The notes under the pieces are model-generated. The model saw only the letters and a program-made list of their open reading frames with translations, had not been told where the DNA came from and ran no database searches. Below, piece after piece: positions 57,543-64,000 of a DNA stretch of 64,000 nucleotides (position 1 is the first letter of the stretch; each line of letters begins with the position of its first letter). This stretch comes from Incurvaria masculella (Eukaryota > Arthropoda > Insecta > Lepidoptera > Incurvariidae): the NCBI GenBank assembly GCA_946894095.1, contig OX335655.1:6696001-6760000 (forward strand), read 5' to 3'. Made by a program: the position numbers and the translations under genes.

Positions 57543-59086
57543 CCTCGAAAGAGCCTCCTGACTTGGACGACCCCGGAGGCCATCATTTGCCTCTGGGGTT
57601 TGTTCTTGCAAAATCAAAGCTCCACTCTCGGAGCAGTAATTCATTAAGCGATGAATTTAACACGCCTCCTGATCCGTCATGCTTTATAGAAGTCAGCAAC
57701 AAATTTCAACTGTTGTCCGAAAATGATGAGCCACATTGTTCTGGGAAAAGAAAAAGAAAGTCGAGACGCTTACAATCGAAAACAAAACACAATCCTAATG
57801 ACTTGCATTCATCCAAATCCTCGATAGTTTCTTCAGAGATCGATAACCCTCCATCCAAGATTCCAACTCCTGGTCCTCCTCCACATCCTGCGACTGATAA
57901 TAAAGATAATAATGACTTGACAAGACAGTACAATATATATGATAAGGGTCCCTTTATTGTTCATGCACAAAAAATTGAGTCAAATCCAACGTCTGGCACT
58001 ACTCTAAATCCAATCACTTTTGGATTACTATTGCGTCAGAATATTATTACTCATATAAAACGAGATGGAATAAAAAATATCGGTCGTAATAGAGTATCCA
58101 TTGAGTTTGACACTTATGACGGGGCAAATAATTTCCTAGGCGAAAAATGTTTGTCAGAGAAACTGTTCAAAGCATTTATACCTTCCTTTAATATCACTAA
58201 ACTCGGCCTTGTAAAAGGTATCCCTCGTGATTGGTCAGTCGAAGAAATTTTAAAAGAAGTTCGCGTGCCTGATGGCTGTGGACCTGCCATTAAAGCCAGG
58301 CGCTTAAATTATAAAGTGAAACAAGAAAGCCCACCGACTTGGAGGCCATCCGAGTCCGTCGTTTTAACTTTTGATGGTCAAAAACTTCCCAAGAGAGTAT
58401 ATGTTGTGAATACAAGCCTACCAGTTGATGTTTACGTCTATCCAACCATCCAATGTTTTAAATGTTGTCGTTTTGGGCACACCCAAACTCAATGCCGCTC
58501 CAAACCGAGGTGCTTCAAATGTGGTCTAGAACACCTTGGATCTACTTGCAATGTCGAAGAATCATCTATTTCCTGCATATCTTGTCATGGCAATCACTCT
58601 GCCATCAACAAAAATTGTCCAGAGTTTATGAGACAAACATTAATAAAAAGCAACATGGCTGAAAAATCTATATCGTACGCTGAGGCTGCACGAGAAGTAC
58701 CGACAGCTCGACGGTCGTATGCTAACGCGGTCTCAGCTCCATTGTCAAATATTCAACCTATAACAAAATCTTTTAAAAAAACGATTTTTTTGAAACCTAA
58801 ACCGAGACCCTCACTTTCACAGGGATATAATGTTTCGGCCCACAATGCAATCATTAACGAATATACCCCCCCCTCTTCTAATGGTTGTGCCTTCCTCGAT
58901 GAAGTCAATAGTCCTGCGACTGTTGACCAAATCAGCCAGTTGATTTCAATATTCATTAATTTGTTGTCTCCTAAATCTTCTGTACCGTCCAACGTTGCCA
59001 AAAAAATTTCAGACATTTCACATATCATTCAAAATATACTTAGTAATGAAGACTCTGTAGGTGAACTTCAGAGTATTCAAAAGTAG
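57539..59086 (+). CDS. LINE ORF1, gag-like RNA-binding protein
   Basis: 515 residues, intact. Residues 60-130 are polar and Ser/Pro-rich with a basic GKRKRKSRR stretch. A central conserved region (about 135-300) matches the usual gag domain position in I-like elements. Three CCHC zinc knuckles follow at about 306-362: CFKCCRFGHTQTQC, CFKCGLEHLGSTC and CISCHGNHSAINKNC. Such proteins coat the element RNA and act as chaperones during target-primed reverse transcription. The C-terminal 150 residues are less conserved in appearance. It starts at an ATG overlapping a tiny upstream frame and ends 113 nt before ORF2. Confidence 0.9.
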   Translation: MTSKEPPDLDDPGGHHLPLGFVLAKSKLHSRSSNSLSDEFNTPPDPSCFIEVSNKFQLLSENDEPHCSGKRKRKSRRLQSKTKHNPNDLHSSKSSIVSSEIDNPPSKIPTPGPPPHPATDNKDNNDLTRQYNIYDKGPFIVHAQKIESNPTSGTTLNPITFGLLLRQNIITHIKRDGIKNIGRNRVSIEFDTYDGANNFLGEKCLSEKLFKAFIPSFNITKLGLVKGIPRDWSVEEILKEVRVPDGCGPAIKARRLNYKVKQESPPTWRPSESVVLTFDGQKLPKRVYVVNTSLPVDVYVYPTIQCFKCCRFGHTQTQCRSKPRCFKCGLEHLGSTCNVEESSISCISCHGNHSAINKNCPEFMRQTLIKSNMAEKSISYAEAAREVPTARRSYANAVSAPLSNIQPITKSFKKTIFLKPKPRPSLSQGYNVSAHNAIINEYTPPSSNGCAFLDEVNSPATVDQISQLISIFINLLSPKSSVPSNVAKKISDISHIIQNILSNEDSVGELQSIQK

Positions 59087-59199
59087 CCAATTCTAATTTG
59101 TTGTTTATTATTATTATTATATATTTTTTTATATTTATATATACACATATTTTATTAATATTATTTTAACTTTAAAATTTTTCATTTCTGAATATAAAA

Positions 59200-62100
59200 A
59201 TGGATTCCAAAATTTTACAATGGAATAGTAGAAGCATGTATCGTAAAAAATCTGAAATTTCTTATTTACTTAATAAATACAATCCAATAGTGTTTGCTAT
59301 TTCTGAAACATGGTTAAAAGCAGATCAAAGATTTAGAGTATCTAAATATATTACTCTCAGACATGACAGACCTGACGGATGGGGTGGTGTCGCCCTACTT
59401 ATAAATAATTCATACCCTTTCTCCTCCATTACCTTACCCCCTTTTGGTGATAGTATGAATGCTGTTGCTGCCTGGGTGCAGGGTATAACTTATCTATCCT
59501 TATACATTCCTAAACCATCTCCATCCATAGTTCGTGAACTTAAAGATCTCATATCGTCTCTTTCCAAGCCATTCATTATATTAGGTGACTTTAACTGCAA
59601 ACATGTAGTATGGGGATCTTCAATCAATGATAGCTTTGGCAATAAACTTATAGATATCATGGATGATCTTAATGTATGCCTATTGAATGATGGATCACCT
59701 ACTCGTCGAGTCTCCTCTTACCAAAATGTTAGTGCCATAGACCTTTCATTATGCTCCCCTGACATTGCTCAAATATCTTCATGGACGCCGTTATCCTCCA
59801 CTCATGGTAGTGATCATTTTCCATTGCTTATTACCATTTTTGCACACCATCAAGTACCACCTAAACGAAAACCTTTACAAAAATATAAAGTTTGCAATGC
59901 CGATTGGTATACTTTCAAATCAATAGTAGACAAAAATGTTATGAAGCTTGCTAAACCCTCCATAGAAAATCTCCAAATTACATATGCTAAATTTGTCGAG
60001 TCATTAATGGATGCAGCTGATAAATGCATCCCCTTAAAGAATTCTGCTTTAAACAAAAGGCCGTCTCCTCCTTGGTGGAATTCCGAATGCACAGGAGCTA
60101 TAAAAAATAGGAAAATTGCGGAAAAAATATATACTGAAAATATGTTTGAAAAAAATTTTCTAGATCTTCGTAAGATTCAAGCTCAAACATCTCTAACATT
60201 GAATGAAAAAAAAAAGAAGGATGGCTCAATTTTTGCTCTTCTATTTCTCCCCAAACACCTCCCTCGATTGTATGGAAAAATATTAAACGTTTTCGATCCG
60301 TTTTCAAAGACGTTCCTCCCTCAAAACCTATGTCTGATTTTTGGATTGAGGAATTTCTTAATAAATTGGCTCCACCTACAATTCCCATGTTAACCGAAAC
60401 TCCATTTCAATATGATTCATCATCATTTAAAGATCATATGGATACTCCATATACTATACAGGAATTAAAACTCGTTCTAAGTCATGTTTCTGATTCCACT
60501 CCTGGAGTTGATGGTGTACCCTATTCTTTCCTAAAATATTTAAATAATTATTCTTTGGAATATTTTCTAGAACTGGTTAATCTCGCCATAGACTCTGGGG
60601 AAATTCCAAAATCTTGGAAAATTCAAATTATTGTTCCCATTTTAAAACCAAATAAAGACCCTAATTCTGGAACTTCATACCGTCCCATAGCCTTATCATC
60701 GGTTTTATCCAAAATAACTGAACATCTAATAAAGAATAGACTAGAGTGGTTTGTAGAAAATAAAGAATTATTGTCGAACACTCAGTTTGGATTCAGAAAA
60801 GGAAAAAGTACAATAGACAACCTTAGTATTTTCACAACAGATATTCGCCTCGCATTCAGCCGTGAGGAGTCTGTCGTAGCAGCATTTTTAGACACTTCTG
60901 CTGCCTATGACAATGTTCAGCTACCAACTCTTAGACAAAAATTACATAACCTAAATATCCCTGAAAAAATGGTGCTTTTTATAAACAATTTACTTGTCCA
61001 AAGAACCATTGAGCTAAGAACAGACTATGGTCAATCATTGACACGGACTGTCTGGAAAGGTCTTCCGCAGGGCTCTGTTCTTAGTCCAATCCTATACAAT
61101 CTTTATACTCATGACATTGATCGAAGTGCTAACCCTTTTTGTAGAGTTTTGCAATATGCTGACGACCTTCTTATTTACATTGCCAGTAAGTCTTTCACTA
61201 ATGCAGCCCAATCAATAAATACTTCAATAGAATCGCTAAATAATTGGCTTTCAGCCCATGGATTAGAATTATCTGCAGCAAAAAGTAAAATTGTCACTTT
61301 CACCAGGAGACGGGCAATTCCAAACTTCATCATCAATAGTCATGGGTCCCAAATTCCACATGAAAATAAGATAAAATTTTTAGGTGTAATATTAGATGCA
61401 AAAATGACAGGTGTACCCCACATGAAGTTAATTTCTGAAAAATGTGAAAAAAATATTAATATAATCAGATCCCTTGCTGGCGTATGGTGGGGAGCTCACC
61501 CATATTCCCTGAAACTCATTTACAATGCTCTTATTCGAAGCCATCTTGATTATGGTACTTTTCTGTTTGAACCTGCTAATTGCAAAGCCTTGAATAACCT
61601 TAACTTGATTCAGTCTAAATGTCTCAGAATAATTACAGGTGCGATGAAGTCGTCCCCAATTAATGCTTTGCAAGTTGAGTGTGTAGATCCCCCTTTACAT
61701 CTGCGAAGACAATATCTCTCTGATAGATACCTATGCAGAGCAATTCAGTTTTCTAAACATCCCATAATTCCCAAGCTACAACTGCTATCGACATACACGC
61801 TGAACAAAAAATTCTGGGAGAACAAAGTCTCTCCCAGATTAGTTAAAAGTTACCGCAAATTTCGTAACCTAAAAGCTCCTACATATAGATCTGAAACTCT
61901 TCCCTTATTTGAAACACCATATGAAGCTTTGGTTCATTCGCCTACAGTTCTAACTCACATCGGTATTGACAAAGAAACTGCTGCTGCTAATGCAAAATTT
62001 AACGCTTGGATTCAAGAAAAATACCCAAATTGGCATTTTATATACACTGATGCTTCAAAACTATCCTCGGATGGTAGCGTAGGTTCAGCTTTCTTCTATC

Positions 62101-62909
62101 AAAATCTCAATTTGGTTTGTAAGATGAAAAGTCCAAGAGAAGCTTCAGTTTACACAGGGGAGGTGTTTGCAATTCTTGTAGCATTACAATTCATTGAACG
62201 CAATACATTCTTGAAAAATATCCTTATACTGTCTGACTCGAAGAGCACTCTGCAATCAATTCTTCAAAACCCTTTCAAAAGCCGAATTCATAATCCTTTA
62301 ATTATGCAAATTAGACATTTATTATACGATTTTTTTATAAATCATATTGACATAGTAATAGCTTGGATATCAGGACACCATGATATAGCTGGAAATATCA
62401 TTGCGGATGAATGTGCAAAAGACGCTGTAATAAGAGGAGATAAAACTGTTTATAAAAACTATTGTTATGACCTTGCATGCCTACCTAAAGTACAGCTTAC
62501 TAACACATGGCAAAGATCATGGAAAAGATCTAGCGAGCACAAAGGCAGGTATTACTCAAAAATTCAACCAGATATTCCAGCCAAACCATGGTTCTACAAA
62601 GTAAAATTAAATAAAGTAGAGACATCAATCATATGTAGATTAAGAATTGGCCACATATGCTCTCCAGTTCATCTTACTAAACTTCGAATAAAAGATTCAT
62701 CATTATGTGAATGTGGTCTAGATGAGGGTACTGCTGATCATATACTCCTTGCATGCCCTCTAAATGACAAATACACTCCGATTTATAGTAATTTATCAAA
62801 ACTAAAAATACCTTTGCCCACTAATGTTCAAACTCTCCTTGCTACCTTTAACATCTCTCTGTTAAGAATAATAGCTTCATTTATTAAAGCGAATAAAATT
62901 AAACTATGA
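59200..62909 (+). CDS. LINE ORF2, endonuclease/reverse transcriptase/RNase H, with one -1 frame change
   Basis: The zero frame 59200-60393 encodes the APE-type endonuclease: LQWNSRSM at the start, ISETWLK, LGDFNCKH and GSDHFPLL, including the catalytic Glu, Asp and His positions. From an A10 run at 60206-60215 the coding signal continues in the -1 frame to 62909. That part holds the reverse transcriptase (YRPIALSSVLSK, FGFRKGKST, AFLDTSAAYD, LPQGSVLSP and YADD at 61155-61166), RNase H (YTDAS, the Glu of GEVFAI, SDSKS, WISGHHDIAGN) and a Cys/His tail CECGLDEGTADHILLAC. Either one A was lost, or ribosomes slip at A AAA AAG there. Otherwise no stops. It nicks target DNA and copies the element RNA in the nucleus. 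Confidence 0.88.
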
Positions 62910-63266
62910 AAGAATAAAAAGAAATAAGTATATGTAAATATATTGGCACAAATATCTATCATTTCACTAACGAAGCATTTCATTGAAATTTAAGCTAACC
63001 TTTACCTGAGACTAAATATGCATGAAAAAACGACAATGAGCATATGTCAAAACTTGACACTGGCAGAATGAACCTCAGATGAGACCAGTTGCCACAGAGT
63101 GGGTTTAATCCTCTCTATAAAGAAGAAGAAAGTGACTGCATAACATCACCGCTCAACGCAACCAAATCATGTGCAAACAAATTTCGCGCTCTGTGTACCG
63201 ATCTGCCCCCGCTGCGTACTAGAAGTGCTCCCACGGCGTACTAGACGCGCTCCCGCGACTTCCCAG

Positions 63267-63394
63267 CGATGCCCAACATACTGTCACACGTGGGTGCGAG
63301 CATGCAGAGCGAGCTGTGCGCGTGGACGATTCTCGGGCTCATCAACAGCACATTCGACGCGGCCATCTTCCGCATCGACGCCAATCTCAAGCAG
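63267..63394 (+). CDS. Internal exon of an unrecognised plus-strand gene
   Basis: 128 nt between a CTTCCCAG acceptor and a GTAGAT donor, open through 42 codons: MPNILSHVGASMQSELCA then WTILGLINSTFDAAIFRID and ANLKQ. It enters with two bases of a split codon and ends in phase 0. GC-rich and coding-like against the flanks. A tandem array of degraded copies follows it, which supports this unit as the parent because only it keeps the acceptor AG and the unshifted frame. I do not recognise the protein family. Neighbouring exons are outside the window or not found; the LINE insertion lies just upstream. Confidence 0.55.
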
Positions 63395-64000
63395 GTAGAT
63401 CTCATTGGAGTGATACTACCAATAAATCTCCCGCGGCTTCCCACCGATGCTCAGCATACTGCCGCACGTGGGCGCAAGCCTGCAGAGCGAGCTGTGCGCG
63501 TGCACGGACGATTCTCGGGTTCATCAACAGCACATTCGACGCGGCCATTTTCCGCATCGACGCCAATATCAAGCAGGTAGAGCTCATTGGAGTGATGCTA
63601 CCAATACATCTCCCGCGGCTTTCCACCAATGCTCAGCATACTGCCGTACGTGGGCGCAAGCCTGCGGAACGTGCTGTGCGCGTGCATGGACGATTCTCGG
63701 GCTCATCAACAGCACATTCGACGCGGCCATCTTCCGCATCGACGCCAATCTCAAGCAGGTAGAGCTCATTGGAGTGATACTACCAATAAATCTCCCGCGG
63801 CTTCCCACCGATGCTCAGCATTCTGCCGCACGTGGGCGCAAGCCTGCAGAGCGAGCTGTGCGCGTGCATGGACGATTCTCGGGCTCATCAACAGCACATT
63901 CGACGCGGCCATTTTCCGCATCGACGCCAATCTCAAGCAGGTAGAGCTCATTGGAGTGATGCTACCAATACATCTCCCGCGGCTTTCCACCGATGCTCAG
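63395..64000 (+). repeat. 182-bp tandem array of copies of the preceding exon
   Basis: With the parent, at least four units at 182-bp spacing (GACGCGGCCAT at 63356, 63538, 63720, 63902), continuing past the window edge. Each copy keeps the donor (exon-end positions 63576, 63758, 63940). However, each has AG changed to AC at the old acceptor and 4 extra bases after GCGCGTG, which shifts the frame. They are pseudo-exons. Confidence 0.85.

Larger units (their letters stand above)
57380..63128 (+). mobile_element. Nearly complete I-like non-LTR retrotransposon
   Basis: About 5.75 kb: a 5' leader of 159 nt, a gag-like ORF1, a 113-nt gap, an ORF2 with endonuclease, reverse transcriptase and RNase H, a 3' UTR of about 220 nt and a short GAA-repeat tail. 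The RNase H domain points to the I group (I, Ingi, Loa and relatives) rather than Jockey proper. The target duplication and complete 5' leader indicate a full-length, recent insertion. One frame change in ORF2 is the only obvious defect. Confidence 0.9.
57369..63139. repeat. Target-site duplication of the I-like LINE
   Basis: AAAGTGACTGC occurs at 57369-57379 and 63129-63139, just outside the element. Because the tail is a GAA repeat, the first two A's are ambiguous, so the duplication is 9-11 bp. Confidence 0.75.

Noticed and set aside
63316..63944. Long overlapping plus-strand frames of 148-165 residues at the right edge
   Set aside because: They run through the 182-bp exon array in shifted frames and simply reflect repetition without stops.

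Overview
This is eukaryotic, AT-rich, gene-poor nuclear DNA, most likely from a moth or butterfly. Three lines of evidence support this: two short-chain dehydrogenase genes and one small membrane-protein gene with conventional GT-AG introns; a full-length mariner element and an I-like LINE; and many dispersed repeats that I recognise by eye as typical of Lepidoptera (the GTTCCGTACCC/ACTCGCACTTGGCCGG repeat and the 'TTAACCGACTTC' repeat). The lineage call is an inference; no species is proposed.

Layout. 3.2-16.0 kb: a tandem pair of five-exon minus-strand SDR genes close to dicarbonyl/L-xylulose reductase (DCXR), with identical intron positions and phases. Intron 2 of the second gene holds a 232-bp tandem array made of copies of its own exon 2. 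19.9-25.6 kb: a four-exon minus-strand gene for a 177-residue, four-helix membrane protein (DUF4728-like). Intron 2 holds a 203-bp tandem array made of copies of exon 3. 28.9-31.9 kb: a 74-bp satellite, interrupted by a 5'-truncated RTE-like retroelement with a clear target duplication. 32-50 kb: mostly decayed transposons, MITEs, SINEs and a few GC-rich islands. 50.2-51.5 kb: a complete mariner with an intact DD34D transposase. 57.4-63.1 kb: a nearly complete I-like LINE with a target duplication and one frame change in ORF2. 63.27 kb to the right edge: a plus-strand exon of an unrecognised gene followed by a third exon-derived tandem array (182 bp).

The most notable patterns are: (1) three unrelated genes in 64 kb each have an internal exon and one neighbouring splice site amplified into a ~200-bp tandem array inside an adjacent intron, creating decoy donors or acceptors; (2) a SINE group whose shared body and poly(A) tail is joined to either a tRNA-derived or a 5S rRNA-derived promoter head; (3) an I-like LINE whose ORF2 changes frame exactly at an in-frame A AAA AAG heptamer.

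The two SDR enzymes probably reduce small carbonyl substrates with NADPH; the membrane protein has no known function. Nothing links these genes in one pathway. All splice models come from reading splice sites and protein homology by eye and need transcript support.
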